A stretch of 64,000 bases of DNA from Devosia chinhatensis (GCF_000969445.1 NZ_JZEY01000054.1:1488001-1552000); one strand, 5' to 3'; counted from the first letter of the stretch, positions 1 through 9,073 are shown. Made by a program: numbers and translations. The notes: generated by a model from the letters alone, not told the origin.

Positions 1-1
1 A

Positions 2-2383
2 GGTGTTGCTGAAACCGACGCAGAGGCCGATCCCCAGGAGCATGGCGAAGAAAGCCATATCGAGCAGGCCCCGGCCAACAGCGAGCCAGTCGAATCCATC
101 GGTGGTGCCGACGCGCTCGAGGAAGTGCCCGAGCGCCGCCGCTCCAGCCAGCAGCGCCGCCACCAGTACAAGATCCAGGAAGTCATCAAGCGCCGCCAGG
201 TGATGCTGGTGCAGGTGGTCAAGGAAGAACGCGGCAACAAGGGCGCCGCTCTCACCACCTATCTTTCGCTGGCCGGCCGCTATTCGGTACTCATGCCCAA
301 TACCGCTCGTGGCGGCGGCATCTCGCGCAAGATCACCAACGCTGCCGACCGCAAGCGCCTGAAGGAAATCACGTCCGATCTGGAAGTGCCCCAGGGCATG
401 GGTGTCATCCTGCGCACCGCCGGCGCCTCGCGCACCAAGGCCGAGGTCAAGCGTGACTTTGAGTATTTGATGCGCTTGTGGGAAAGCGTGCGCACGCTCA
501 CCCTGCAGAGCCAGGCGCCTTGCCTCGTCTATGAGGAAGGCAGCCTGATCAAGCGGACCATCCGCGATCTTTACAACAAGGACATCGATGAAGTTTTCGT
601 GGCCGGCGACGCCGCCTTCCGCGAAGCCAAGGACTTCATGAAGATGATCATGCCGAGCCACGCCAAGAACGTGCAGCTCTATAAGGATGATCAGCCGCTC
701 TTTTCTAAATATGGCATCGAAGCCCAGCTTGATTCCATGTTCTCGCCGACGGTGACCCTGCCTTCCGGCGGCTATATCGTCATCAACCCGACCGAAGCGC
801 TCGTTTCCATCGACGTCAATTCGGGTCGCTCCACCAAGGAGCATAATATCGAGGACACCGCGCTCCAGACCAATCTGGAAGCGGCCGATGAAGTTGCCCG
901 CCAGTTGCGGTTGCGCGATCTGGCAGGCCTCATCGTCATCGACTTCATCGACATGATGGAGAACCGCTCCAACCGGGCCGTCGAGCGCAAGCTCAAGGAT
1001 TGTCTCAAGGACGATCGTGCCCGCATTCAGGTGGGCCGTATCTCCCATTTCGGCCTCATGGAAATGAGCCGCCAGCGCATCCGCTTCGGCGTCGTGGAAA
1101 GCTCTACCCACAAGTGCCCGATCTGCGACGGCACGGGCCTGGTCCGTTCCACCGAGAGCCTGGCGCTGATGATCATGCGTCACATCGAGGACCATGTCCT
1201 GCGCAAGCAGGGTCAGTCGATCAATGTCCGCGTGCCGGTCGAGGTCGCGCTCTACATTCTCAACTACAAGCGCGAGACGCTGACCCAGCTCGAGATCCGC
1301 AACAATCTCTCGATCACCATCACCGCCGATGGCAAGCTGGCTGGCCATGACTTCCAGATCGAGAAGGGCGAGACCCGCGTGTCCGCCTATGCGGAGACGC
1401 GTGCCGCCGCCCATGTTCGCGTCGACAGCGCGGTGATCGAAGACGAGGTCGAGGAAGAAGACGTCGACGTCGAAACCGAGGCAGAGACCGAGGACGCATC
1501 GGAAACCGAAGCTCGCGCCGAGAGCGGCGAAGGCGAAGGCAATGGCCGCCGCCGCCGCCGGCGTCGTCGTCGGGGTGGCCGCAATGGCGATTCTGCGCCT
1601 CAGCAAGCCACCGAAAATGGTGCGTCCGCTGAGGATGCCGCCGAAGGTGACACCGATGAGGGTGAAGAGGCCAGTGAAGCCGGCCCCGTCGCCGAAGGCG
1701 AGGACACCGAAGGCGAACAGCGTCGTCGCCGTCGTCGCGGCCGTCGCGGCGGTCGTCGCAATCGTCGCGAGAACGGCGATGCCGAGGTGAGTGCGGAACC
1801 GGTCGCTGAAGCTGCGGTCGCAGCCGCTGCCGACGCGATCGTCGAGCATGTCTCGCTCGAAGACGCTCCTGTCGAGACACCTGCGCCAGAGGCGACCCCC
1901 GTTTCCGAGGCCGCTGCCGTCGCCGAGGAAGCTCCTGCGGCCGAGGAAAAGCCAAAGCGTAAGCCACGGAGCCGCAAGAAGGTGACCGAGACGGAAGAAT
2001 CGGCGCCTGCCGAGACGACGCCCGTCGACGCTGCAGCCACGGAGCCGGTTGCCGAGGAAAAGCCAAAGCGCAAGCCGCGTACCCGCAAGAAGGCCGAGCC
2101 TGCTGAAGCAGCCCCCGAAGCTGCGGTGACCGAGGCCGTCCCCGCCGCTGCCGAGCCGGCTGAGGCCCCCGTGGCTGAAGCCCCCGCGACTGAGGAAAAG
2201 AAGCCGGCTCGTACGCGCCGGGTGAAGAAGGAACTGCCGCCCGAAGGCGTGGTGGTGACGTCCAGCTCCGCCGCGGCCGATGACGAGAGCCCGGCTGCCG
2301 TCGAAGGCAGCTCGGATGGTGAGCCAGAACCTGAAAAGAAGAAGAAGGTCGGTTGGTGGCAGCGCCGCCTCGGCCTCGGCTAG
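2..2383 (+). CDS. rne: Ribonuclease E/G (5' end outside the window)
   Basis: Single-stranded RNA endonuclease and likely scaffold of the RNA degradosome. The frame is open from base 2, so the N-terminus lies outside. After an acidic stretch come an S1-like RNA-binding segment (RRQVMLVQVV to NTARGGG), the 5'-sensor region, and the DNase I-like catalytic part with the metal-binding aspartates in IDVNSGRS and VIDFIDMM. The CPICDGTG zinc-link motif at about 1115-1140 joins subunits in this family. From about base 1430 the protein becomes a low-complexity acidic tail broken by long arginine blocks and two near-identical KPKRKPR repeats, ending in KKKKVGWWQRRLGLG. Such tails bind RNA and partner proteins and vary between species. 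Family assignment is secure; naming it RNase E rather than G rests on the long tail. Confidence 0.95.
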   Translation, partial: GVAETDAEADPQEHGEESHIEQAPANSEPVESIGGADALEEVPERRRSSQQRRHQYKIQEVIKRRQVMLVQVVKEERGNKGAALTTYLSLAGRYSVLMPNTARGGGISRKITNAADRKRLKEITSDLEVPQGMGVILRTAGASRTKAEVKRDFEYLMRLWESVRTLTLQSQAPCLVYEEGSLIKRTIRDLYNKDIDEVFVAGDAAFREAKDFMKMIMPSHAKNVQLYKDDQPLFSKYGIEAQLDSMFSPTVTLPSGGYIVINPTEALVSIDVNSGRSTKEHNIEDTALQTNLEAADEVARQLRLRDLAGLIVIDFIDMMENRSNRAVERKLKDCLKDDRARIQVGRISHFGLMEMSRQRIRFGVVESSTHKCPICDGTGLVRSTESLALMIMRHIEDHVLRKQGQSINVRVPVEVALYILNYKRETLTQLEIRNNLSITITADGKLAGHDFQIEKGETRVSAYAETRAAAHVRVDSAVIEDEVEEEDVDVETEAETEDASETEARAESGEGEGNGRRRRRRRRRGGRNGDSAPQQATENGASAEDAAEGDTDEGEEASEAGPVAEGEDTEGEQRRRRRRGRRGGRRNRRENGDAEVSAEPVAEAAVAAAADAIVEHVSLEDAPVETPAPEATPVSEAAAVAEEAPAAEEKPKRKPRSRKKVTETEESAPAETTPVDAAATEPVAEEKPKRKPRTRKKAEPAEAAPEAAVTEAVPAAAEPAEAPVAEAPATEEKKPARTRRVKKELPPEGVVVTSSSAAADDESPAAVEGSSDGEPEPEKKKKVGWWQRRLGLG
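1940..2092 (+). repeat. Duplicated 42-nt coding repeat in the RNase E tail
   Basis: Two in-frame 42-nt units at 1940-1981 and 2051-2092 both encode AEEKPKRKPR(S/T)RKK and differ at only a few positions. They lie 69 bases apart. They look like a recent internal duplication of a basic, probably RNA-binding motif in the disordered C-terminal tail. Confidence 0.85.
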
Positions 2384-2390
2384 AAACGAG

Positions 2391-2417
2391 AAGGGCGGCC
2401 TCCGGGCCGCCCTTTTT
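2391..2417 (+). terminator. Rho-independent terminator of rne
   Basis: GGGCGGCC (2393-2400) pairs perfectly with GGCCGCCC (2405-2412) around a TCCG loop, followed by five T. The AA before the stem can extend it. It begins 10 bases after the rne stop and also separates rne from the convergent aminotransferase gene. Confidence 0.9.
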
Positions 2418-2439
2418 CATCACGCTGCGCCGCGCGGCC

Positions 2440-3594
2440 TTATCCGCCGACCGAGAGAAACCGTGATAGCCGCTCTAGCGCCATGTCGATGCTCTGCCGC
2501 GTCCCTGCATAGCTGAACCGGACATAGCCGTGTCCGTCGGTGCGATCGAAATCGATGCCCGGCGTCGCCGCGACGCCCGCCTGATCCAGCATCGCTTCGC
2601 AAAAAGCCAGCGAATCATCGGAAAAGCGCTTGATACCGGCATAGGCATAGAAGGCGCCATCGCCGCTCACAGGCAGGTCAAAGCCCAGCTGTCGCAGCCC
2701 ATCGGTCAGAAGCGTACGGTTGGTCGCATAGCTGGCTTTCTGCACTTCCGCATAGTCGCGTTCGCCCAGCGCCACCGTCGCCGCGATCTGGCTCAGCGTC
2801 GGGGCGGAAATGAAAAGGTTCTGCTGCAGGATTTCGGCGCGCCGGACCAGCGCTTCGGGCATGACCATCCAGCCGATCCGCCATCCCGTCATGCAGTAAT
2901 ATTTAGAGAAGCTGTTGATGACGATGGCGTCCCGCGTCAGCTCCAGCGCGCTGACGGAAGGCCCGCGATAATCGAGCCCATGATAGATTTCGTCCGAAAT
3001 GAACGTCACCCCGAGCCGCTTGCAGGTTGAGATGATATCGGCAAGTCCGGCCCGGTCCACGGCGGCGCCTGTCGGATTGGCGGGGCTTGCAAACAGCAAT
3101 CCCTCGAAAGGCTGACGGGCATAGGCAGCTTCGATATCGGCCCCGCTCAAATGCCAGCCCCGCGCCGCCGTCACCGGAATTTCGGCGATGCCGAAGCCCA
3201 GCCCCAGCAGCGTGTTGACATAGGCCGGATAGCCGGGCCGCGTGATGGCGATACGCGCGCCGGGCCGGAAGGCCGTGTGAAAGGCGAGGATGAAGCCTGC
3301 CGAAGATCCCATCGTGGCCAAGATCAGGTCGGGATCGAGTGAAACCCCGTGCTGCTCCTCGTAGTAGCGGGCGAGACCTTCGCGCAGCTCCGTCATGCCC
3401 TTCGCATTGGTATAGCCCTGCGGCTGCGGCAGGGCCTGGCGTACGGCTTCGATCACGCGTGGCGCCGGCGGCTGGCCGGGCTCCCCCACTTCCAGGTGGC
3501 ACACGCTGCGCCCCTGCCCTTCGAGCAGTTTGGCGCGCTTGAGGATGTCCATGGCATAGAACGGCATCAGGGCGTCGGGCGAAGGCGAGGTCAT
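2440..3594 (-). CDS. Class I/II PLP-dependent aminotransferase
   Basis: A 384-residue fold-type I aminotransferase of the aspartate aminotransferase superfamily. The PLP-binding lysine is K231 in SFSKYYCMTGWRIGW, and the upstream SPANPTG and SDEIYHGLDY segments match the cofactor-binding motifs of the family. The ATG at 3594 is preceded by GGAG at good spacing. The substrate cannot be told from sequence. The gene stands alone, convergent with rne and divergent from the DsbA-like gene; the 150 bases between the two starts must hold both promoters. Confidence 0.9.
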   Translation of the reverse strand: MTSPSPDALMPFYAMDILKRAKLLEGQGRSVCHLEVGEPGQPPAPRVIEAVRQALPQPQGYTNAKGMTELREGLARYYEEQHGVSLDPDLILATMGSSAGFILAFHTAFRPGARIAITRPGYPAYVNTLLGLGFGIAEIPVTAARGWHLSGADIEAAYARQPFEGLLFASPANPTGAAVDRAGLADIISTCKRLGVTFISDEIYHGLDYRGPSVSALELTRDAIVINSFSKYYCMTGWRIGWMVMPEALVRRAEILQQNLFISAPTLSQIAATVALGERDYAEVQKASYATNRTLLTDGLRQLGFDLPVSGDGAFYAYAGIKRFSDDSLAFCEAMLDQAGVAATPGIDFDRTDGHGYVRFSYAGTRQSIDMALERLSRFLSVGG

Positions 3595-3744
3595 GGCAGC
3601 TCCGGTCGTTTGCGCCGGGACTAGCCCGAAGCGTCCCGCACCTCAACCACATTTGATGCAGGTGCAAACGCACTCTCCATAATCGGGTGCTAGTTTGACG
3701 CGGCGTCTGCTAGAAGATCGCACCGACTCGACTGGAGCTGCTGC

Positions 3745-4590
3745 ATGCACCGCCTCACCATCGCTCTGGCCGCCCTGGCTGGAATTCTCGCCGGCGCCCT
3801 GGGCTTTTCCCTGCTCAATCCCCCGGCGCCGGAAACCGATGCCGTGGCCGTTCGCGCCATCGTCGAGCAGGTGCTTGCCGAGCAGCCTGCGCCCGAGGCG
3901 CCTTCCATTGCCGCGCTCGATCCCGCGACGCTCAATCCGATGATCGAGGATTATCTGATGAGCGACCCCAAGCTTCTGCAACGCCTTTCGGTGGCCCTTG
4001 AAGATACGCTGCGTGTCGAGGAGCAGGCGCGCACGGAAACCGCCATGACCGAGTACCGGGATGCGATCTTCAACGCACCGGACCAGATCGTGGTTGGCAA
4101 TCCCGAGGGCGATGTCACGCTGGTGGAGTTCTTCGACTATAATTGCGGTTATTGCCGCGCCGCGGTCCCCGACCTTGCGGCGCTGATTGCCGAAGATCCC
4201 AATCTCAAGGTGATCCTCAAGGAATTTCCCATCCTGTCGAACGAATCCATCGACGCCGCGCGGGTTGGCGTCCTCGTCGGCCAGAGCGAGGCCGACTACT
4301 GGAGCTTTCACGAGACGCTGTTCTCGAGTCGTGGCAAGGTCGACAAGGCCGTTGCCCTCCAGGCCGCTGCAGACCAGGGCCTTTCCCCGGTCGATCTCGA
4401 ACTGCGCATGGGCCAGGAATCGGTCGCTCGCTCCATCCAGGGCTCCTATGAAATCGCCCAGGCTTTGGGCATTACCGGCACGCCGACCTACATCATCGGC
4501 AACGAAATCATTCCCGGCGCCATCGGTGCCGATGAATTGCGCAGCCGTATCGCCAATATGCGCGAATGTGGGCGCACCCTGTGTAGCTAG
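3745..4590 (+). CDS. DsbA-family thiol:disulfide oxidoreductase
   Basis: A periplasmic thioredoxin-fold protein of 281 residues. An N-terminal hydrophobic segment (about residues 4-24) is a signal peptide or anchor. A helical N-terminal extension resembles the ScsC/Com1-type oligomerisation region, and the DsbA domain starts near residue 112. The active site is Cys134-Gly-Tyr-Cys137, and the cis-proline loop is GTPTY. CGYC with an N-terminal extension is typical of Com1/ScsC-like proteins. Whether it acts as oxidase or isomerase cannot be decided here. Confidence 0.9.
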   Translation: MHRLTIALAALAGILAGALGFSLLNPPAPETDAVAVRAIVEQVLAEQPAPEAPSIAALDPATLNPMIEDYLMSDPKLLQRLSVALEDTLRVEEQARTETAMTEYRDAIFNAPDQIVVGNPEGDVTLVEFFDYNCGYCRAAVPDLAALIAEDPNLKVILKEFPILSNESIDAARVGVLVGQSEADYWSFHETLFSSRGKVDKAVALQAAADQGLSPVDLELRMGQESVARSIQGSYEIAQALGITGTPTYIIGNEIIPGAIGADELRSRIANMRECGRTLCS

Positions 4591-4675
4591 TGCACGCAGG
4601 TTGCTAGCATTTCCGGTGCATTTCGTGTAACCGCCCTTGCGCCGGTCAATTTGGCCGGTGCACAAGACTTGGATC

Positions 4676-5113
4676 ATGACCAAACGCGTTCTCGTCCTCA
4701 ACGGCCCGAACCTCAACCTGCTCGGCACGCGCGAGCCGGAAACCTATGGTTCGGAAACGCTCGGGGACGTTGAGGCCCTGTGCAGGCACACGGCCGGCGA
4801 ACTTGGCCTCACGGTCGATTTTCGCCAGTCCAACCACGAGGGCGAGCTGGTCACCTGGATTCAGGAGGCGCGCCAGACTGCCGATGCCATCCTGATCAAT
4901 CCGGCCGCCTACTCGCACACCTCGGTCGCCATCCACGATGCCCTTCGGGCCGTGGCTCTGCCGGTCGCGGAAGTGCATCTCACCAATATCCATCAGCGCG
5001 AAGCGTTCCGACATCATTCCTATGTGTCGTCGGTCGCTTTTGGCGTCATTTGCGGCTTTGGCAGCCTGGGGTATAAGCTCGCCCTGCAAGCCTTGGCCCA
5101 AAAACTCAAATGA
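4676..5113 (+). CDS. aroQ: Type II 3-dehydroquinate dehydratase
   Basis: Third step of the shikimate pathway: dehydration of 3-dehydroquinate to 3-dehydroshikimate. The 145-residue length is normal for the dodecameric type II enzyme. Visible motifs are [18 protein letters not shown] with the catalytic Tyr24, the NPAAYSHTS loop, and [15 protein letters not shown] with the catalytic histidine. The ATG at 4676 gives the expected N-terminus; a TTG at 4637 in frame would add 13 non-homologous residues. It is followed 34 bases later by accB, an arrangement common in alphaproteobacteria. Confidence 0.97.
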   Translation: MTKRVLVLNGPNLNLLGTREPETYGSETLGDVEALCRHTAGELGLTVDFRQSNHEGELVTWIQEARQTADAILINPAAYSHTSVAIHDALRAVALPVAEVHLTNIHQREAFRHHSYVSSVAFGVICGFGSLGYKLALQALAQKLK

Positions 5114-5147
5114 AGCTTCGACGCGCGAAGCCGGGAGACCGATAGAA

Positions 5148-5642
5148 ATGACGAAGTCCTCGCTGGATCAGGACCTGATCCGCGCCATCGCCGAACTGCT
5201 CAACAAGGAAAACCTTGCCGAGATCGAAATCGAGCAGGAAGACCTCCGGGTTCGCGTCACCCGGTCCTATCCCAATGAAGCGCCGACCTATGCGCATGCG
5301 CCCATGCAATACATGGCCGCGCCCGCGCCGGCGGCTGCCCCCAGCGCGCCTGCCGGCTCCGTGCCGGCTGCCGCCACTCCGGCCAAGGCCGAAGACCTTG
5401 CCTCCAATCCGGGCACTCTGACCTCGCCGATGGTCGGCACGGCCTACCGGTCGCCTGAACCCGGCAAGCCCTCTTTCGTGGAGGTCGGCGCCAAGGTGAC
5501 CGAGGGCCAGACGGTGCTCATCATCGAGGCCATGAAGACCATGAACCAGATTCCGGCACACCGCTCCGGCACGGTCACGCGCATCCTCGTGGACGACGCC
5601 CAGCCGGTTGAATATGGCGAGCCGCTCGTCGTCATCGAGTAA
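5148..5642 (+). CDS. accB: Acetyl-CoA carboxylase biotin carboxyl carrier protein
   Basis: Carries biotin between the carboxylase and carboxyltransferase steps of acetyl-CoA carboxylase, for fatty-acid synthesis. In its 164 residues an N-terminal domain (1-40) is joined by an Ala/Pro-rich linker (about 52-80) to the biotinyl domain. The biotinylated residue is Lys130 in EAMKTMN. The ATG at 5148 follows GGGAGA at suitable spacing. accC starts 12 bases downstream, so the two are cotranscribed. Confidence 0.97.
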   Translation: MTKSSLDQDLIRAIAELLNKENLAEIEIEQEDLRVRVTRSYPNEAPTYAHAPMQYMAAPAPAAAPSAPAGSVPAAATPAKAEDLASNPGTLTSPMVGTAYRSPEPGKPSFVEVGAKVTEGQTVLIIEAMKTMNQIPAHRSGTVTRILVDDAQPVEYGEPLVVIE

Positions 5643-5654
5643 GAGGACTTTCCC

Positions 5655-7001
5655 ATGTTCCAGAAAGTCCTGATCGCCAATCGCGGCGAAATCGCCCTGC
5701 GCATCCTGCGCGCCTGCAAGGAAATGGGTATCTCGACCGTTGCGGTGCATTCCACGGCTGACGCCAATGCCATGCATGTGCGCCTCGCCGACGAAAGCGT
5801 CTGTATCGGCCCCAATGCCGCCAAGGACAGCTATCTCAACATTCCCTCGATCCTGGCTGCCTGCGAGATTACCGGGGCCGATGCCGTGCACCCCGGCTAT
5901 GGTTTCCTCTCGGAAAACGCCCGTTTCGCCAAGATCCTCGAAGAGCACAAGGTGACCTTCATCGGTCCCTCGGCCCATCATATCGAGATCATGGGCGACA
6001 AGATCACCGCCAAGAAGACCGCCGTCGAGCTCGGTATTCCCGTCGTCCCCGGTTCGGCCGGTGCGGTGGAAACCGAGCAGCAGGCGCTCAAGACCGCCAA
6101 GGACATCGGCTATCCCGTCCTCATCAAGGCAACCGCCGGCGGCGGTGGTCGCGGCATGAAGGTGGCCCAGACCGAAAAGGAACTGCTGGTCGCCTGGTCG
6201 ACTGCCCGTTCCGAAGCCAAGGCCGCTTTCGGCAATGATTCGGTCTATATGGAAAAATACCTCGGCAAGCCGCGCCATATCGAGGTTCAGGTCCTCGGCG
6301 ACGGTCAGGGCAATGCCGTGCATCTGGGCGTGCGCGACTGCTCGCTGCAGCGGCGTCACCAGAAGGTCTGGGAAGAGGCCGGTGGCCCCACGATCAAGCC
6401 GGAAGAGCGCGACGAGATCGGCGAGATCTGTGCCGCTGCCATGCGCAAGCTCAAATATTCCGGCGCCGGCACCATCGAGTTCCTCTACGAAAACGGCGAG
6501 TTCTATTTCATCGAGATGAACACCCGCCTTCAGGTGGAGCACCCGGTGACCGAGCGTATCACCGGCATCGACATCGTCTATGAGCAGATCAAGGTCGCGT
6601 CGGGCGAGAAGCTCTCGATGACCCAGGATCAGGTGCAGTTCTATGGCCATGCCATCGAAGTGCGCATCAATGCCGAAGACCCGCAGACCTTCGCACCCTC
6701 GCCGGGCACCATCACCTTTTACCACCCCGCCGGGGGCGTGGGTGTGCGCGTCGATTCTGCCGTCTATCAGGGCTATAAGATCCCGCCCTATTACGACTCG
6801 CTCATCGGCAAGCTCATCGTCTATGGCCGCACGCGCGAGGAATGCCTCAAGCGCCTGGGCCGCGCTGTGGACGAATTTGTCGTCGATGGCGTCAAGACCA
6901 CCCTGCCCCTTTTCCAGCGCCTGATGAAGGAGCCGGACATCCTGGCCGGCAATTACGACATCCACTGGCTGGAAAAGTTCCTGGCCGCCAACAAGGCATG
7001 A
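5655..7001 (+). CDS. accC: Acetyl-CoA carboxylase, biotin carboxylase subunit
   Basis: ATP-dependent carboxylation of AccB-bound biotin. The 448 residues show the full architecture: N-terminal ANRGEIA motif, ATP-grasp domain with the glycine-rich loop KATAGGGGRGMK, the MNTRLQVEHPVTE catalytic segment, and the C-terminal biotin carboxylase domain. An AGAGGA ribosome-binding site lies before ATG 5655. A strong terminator directly follows the stop, ending the aroQ-accB-accC unit. Confidence 0.98.
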   Translation: MFQKVLIANRGEIALRILRACKEMGISTVAVHSTADANAMHVRLADESVCIGPNAAKDSYLNIPSILAACEITGADAVHPGYGFLSENARFAKILEEHKVTFIGPSAHHIEIMGDKITAKKTAVELGIPVVPGSAGAVETEQQALKTAKDIGYPVLIKATAGGGGRGMKVAQTEKELLVAWSTARSEAKAAFGNDSVYMEKYLGKPRHIEVQVLGDGQGNAVHLGVRDCSLQRRHQKVWEEAGGPTIKPEERDEIGEICAAAMRKLKYSGAGTIEFLYENGEFYFIEMNTRLQVEHPVTERITGIDIVYEQIKVASGEKLSMTQDQVQFYGHAIEVRINAEDPQTFAPSPGTITFYHPAGGVGVRVDSAVYQGYKIPPYYDSLIGKLIVYGRTREECLKRLGRAVDEFVVDGVKTTLPLFQRLMKEPDILAGNYDIHWLEKFLAANKA

Positions 7002-7005
7002 TATT

Positions 7006-7035
7006 GAGGGGCGCGTTACGGCGCCCCTCGTTTTT
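7006..7035 (+). terminator. Intrinsic terminator after accC
   Basis: GAGGGGCGC (7006-7014) pairs perfectly with GCGCCCCTC (7021-7029) around a 6-base loop, followed by G and five T. It starts 4 bases after the accC stop and ends 3 bases before the aat ATG, which is unusually tight. Confidence 0.9.
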
Positions 7036-7038
7036 CCC

Positions 7039-7674
7039 ATGGCCCGCCGCACCGACCCCTTTGCTGTCGAGATCACCCCCGAGCTGATCATTCGCGCCTA
7101 TCGCGCCGGCATTTTCCCCATGGCCGAGGATGCCGGTGACGAGGATCTGTTCTGGGTCAGCCCTGAACAGCGCGGCATCATCCCGCTCGATGGGTTCCAC
7201 GCCAGCCGCAGCCTGCGCAAGGCCATGCGCAAGTCGGGCTGGGCAATCCGCACGGATACCGATTGGGAGGGCGTGATCGAGGGCTGCGCCACCGTCGGCG
7301 AGGATCGCCACACCACCTGGATCAACCAGACCATCCGCGCTGTCTATGGCCAATTGTTTCGCCGTGGTGTCGCCCACACGGTCGAGGTCTGGGACGGCGC
7401 CGAGCTCGTGGGCGGTCTCTATGGCCTCGCCATCGGCGCCGCCTTTTTCGGCGAATCCATGTTTCACCGGCGAACCGACGCCTCCAAGATGGCCATGACC
7501 CATCTGGTCGAGCGCCTCAGGGCTGGTGGCTTCGTCTTGCTCGATACCCAGTTTCTCACCGATCACCTGGCGTCCTTGGGCGGCATCGAGATCACCCGCG
7601 CCGATTACGAAGACCGGCTCGGCCGCGCCTTGCAAAGCGCTGGCGATTGGTCTGCATGGGACAGGAAACAATGA
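7039..7674 (+). CDS. aat: Leucyl/phenylalanyl-tRNA--protein transferase
   Basis: Adds Leu or Phe to N-terminal Lys/Arg residues, creating N-degrons for ClpS/ClpAP. The 211 residues include the family blocks FWVSPEQRGIIPL, TWINQTI, GGLYGL, FFGESMFHRR and LLDTQFLT. The ATG at 7039 gives the usual ITPELIIRAYRAGIFPM start. It is only 3 bases past the upstream T-tract and has no visible Shine-Dalgarno sequence. The stop overlaps the next gene's start (ATGA at 7671-7674), so the two are translationally coupled. Confidence 0.96.
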   Translation: MARRTDPFAVEITPELIIRAYRAGIFPMAEDAGDEDLFWVSPEQRGIIPLDGFHASRSLRKAMRKSGWAIRTDTDWEGVIEGCATVGEDRHTTWINQTIRAVYGQLFRRGVAHTVEVWDGAELVGGLYGLAIGAAFFGESMFHRRTDASKMAMTHLVERLRAGGFVLLDTQFLTDHLASLGGIEITRADYEDRLGRALQSAGDWSAWDRKQ

Positions 7675-8447
7675 CCGCACCACAAGACCTACCCGAAAGC
7701 ATGAGCCCTCTTCGCGATCTCAATTGGCGCGAGATCACGCTTGGCAAGTCCGGCTGTTCGGTGTGGCGCATTGCCCTTAACGATGGCAATGCCGTCTTCC
7801 TCAAGGCCGAGCCGATCCATCCCCTGGCCGAACTGCCTGGCGAGATCGAGCGCCTCAACTGGCTGACGCGCATGGGCTTCAAGTCGCCCCGCGTCATCGA
7901 TACCGAGCAGACCCAGGACCGTGTCTGGCTCCTGATGAGTGCTGTGCCGGGCGAGGACCTCACGCGCTACACCGCGCGCCCCGACGTCTTCGTCCGGGCC
8001 TATGCCCAGGGCCTGAAACGTATCCACGCGCTTGATCCGGCCCAATGCCCCTTCGATCATCATCCCGACAATCGCCTGGAGGAGGCAAGACAGCGCCTCG
8101 AGGCCGGCCTTGTCGACGAAGGCGACTTCGACGTTGAACATGAGGGCTGGTCCGCGCAGCAGGTCTATGACTGGCTTTTCGCCAATCGCCCCTCCATAGG
8201 CACGCGTGTCGTCACCCATGGCGATGCTTCCACGCCCAATATCCTGGCGCAGGACGGTCGGTTCTCCGGCCTTGTCGATTGCGGTCGCGTCGGCGTGGCC
8301 GATGTCTGGCAGGACCTTACCATCGCTTGCCGCAGCATCCGCTACAATGTCGGCGAGGAGCATGTCGCCACCTTCCTCGCCGCCTATGGCACGGAATGGG
8401 ACGAAGCAAAATACCGCTTCTACAACACATTGGACGAGCTGTTTTAA
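7671..8447 (+). CDS. APH(3')-like aminoglycoside phosphotransferase
   Basis: A 258-residue kinase whose ATP- and catalytic-site motifs match the aminoglycoside 3'-phosphotransferase group rather than generic APH proteins. VVTHGDASTPN carries the catalytic Asp185 and metal ligand Asn190; LVDCGRVGVADVWQDL carries Asp203; Lys45 sits in VFLKAEP. The C-terminus FYNTLDELF resembles the FYRLLDEFF end of APH(3')-II. Length matches the family (about 260). Composition matches its neighbours, and it overlaps aat by 4 bases, so it looks resident rather than carried on a mobile element. Actual resistance is untested; a different natural substrate is possible. Confidence 0.85.
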   Translation: MTAPQDLPESMSPLRDLNWREITLGKSGCSVWRIALNDGNAVFLKAEPIHPLAELPGEIERLNWLTRMGFKSPRVIDTEQTQDRVWLLMSAVPGEDLTRYTARPDVFVRAYAQGLKRIHALDPAQCPFDHHPDNRLEEARQRLEAGLVDEGDFDVEHEGWSAQQVYDWLFANRPSIGTRVVTHGDASTPNILAQDGRFSGLVDCGRVGVADVWQDLTIACRSIRYNVGEEHVATFLAAYGTEWDEAKYRFYNTLDELF

Positions 8448-8941
8448 TCCTTTAGCTTAAAGGCGAGCCGGGTGACCCATTTGTTCATGTCCGGCTCTTT
8501 GTCCGGATCGGTTTCATAGATTTCCAGCCGACAGGCGAAATGGTCGTCGTCGCCCTCGGTATGCTCGTCAAAGGGTTGCTGGGTCAGCCGCGACCAGCCG
8601 ATCAGCAATCCCGTTACGGTTTCGAGCGCGTCGGGATGGCCGTGCCAGGTCACGCCGAGAAACCGACCGCCGGGCAAGGTCCCCACGCGGACAGCACCGT
8701 CTCCAGCGCCCGCATGTTCCACCGCAATGCCAGCCTCGACATCGAGCGTGTCCGACATGTTGATGCGCCGGTAATTGTAGAAGGCTGCTCCTACGGGCAC
8801 GAGGCCATTGCGGGCGATATACGCAAAGATCTGCGGAAAGCCTTCCTGGGCGGGCCTTTGCATGTCCTGCATGGTGACGGTGAAAGCCACATAGACATAG
8901 GCCTGCTCCGCCCGGTTTGTGATTTCTGGTAAGGTCATCAT
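8444..8941 (-). CDS. GyrI-like small-molecule-binding domain protein
   Basis: A 165-residue stand-alone GyrI-like/effector-binding domain, the fold found C-terminal to AraC- and MerR-type regulators, here with no DNA-binding part. Family-like features are the PVGAAFYNYRR, LDVEAGIAV and VGTLPGGRFLGVTWHG segments. The stop overlaps that of the convergent kinase (TTAA at 8444-8447). Two consecutive ATGs (8941, 8938) follow a GAGGAG ribosome-binding site and either may be used. The ligand is unknown. Confidence 0.75.
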   Translation of the reverse strand: MMTLPEITNRAEQAYVYVAFTVTMQDMQRPAQEGFPQIFAYIARNGLVPVGAAFYNYRRINMSDTLDVEAGIAVEHAGAGDGAVRVGTLPGGRFLGVTWHGHPDALETVTGLLIGWSRLTQQPFDEHTEGDDDHFACRLEIYETDPDKEPDMNKWVTRLAFKLKD

Positions 8942-9073
8942 GGCTTGCTGCTCCTCGTTCTCTGTTGCTCGCCCCGAGAGGCCCGGTCGCCCCTTTCAGG
9001 TCGACCGGCGTGAAGGGGCGCTCCCCCTCGCGACGAGCAGGCAGTACAGGATTGAACAGGGTCGGAAAAAAAA

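Noticed and set aside
4637-4675. Upstream TTG start for aroQ
   Set aside because: Adds 13 residues absent from type II dehydroquinases; ATG 4676 gives the canonical N-terminus.
5106-7091. 661-codon open frame on the minus strand opposite accB and accC
   Set aside because: It mirrors two certain genes; GC-biased third positions create long antisense frames here. No domain or ribosome-binding site.
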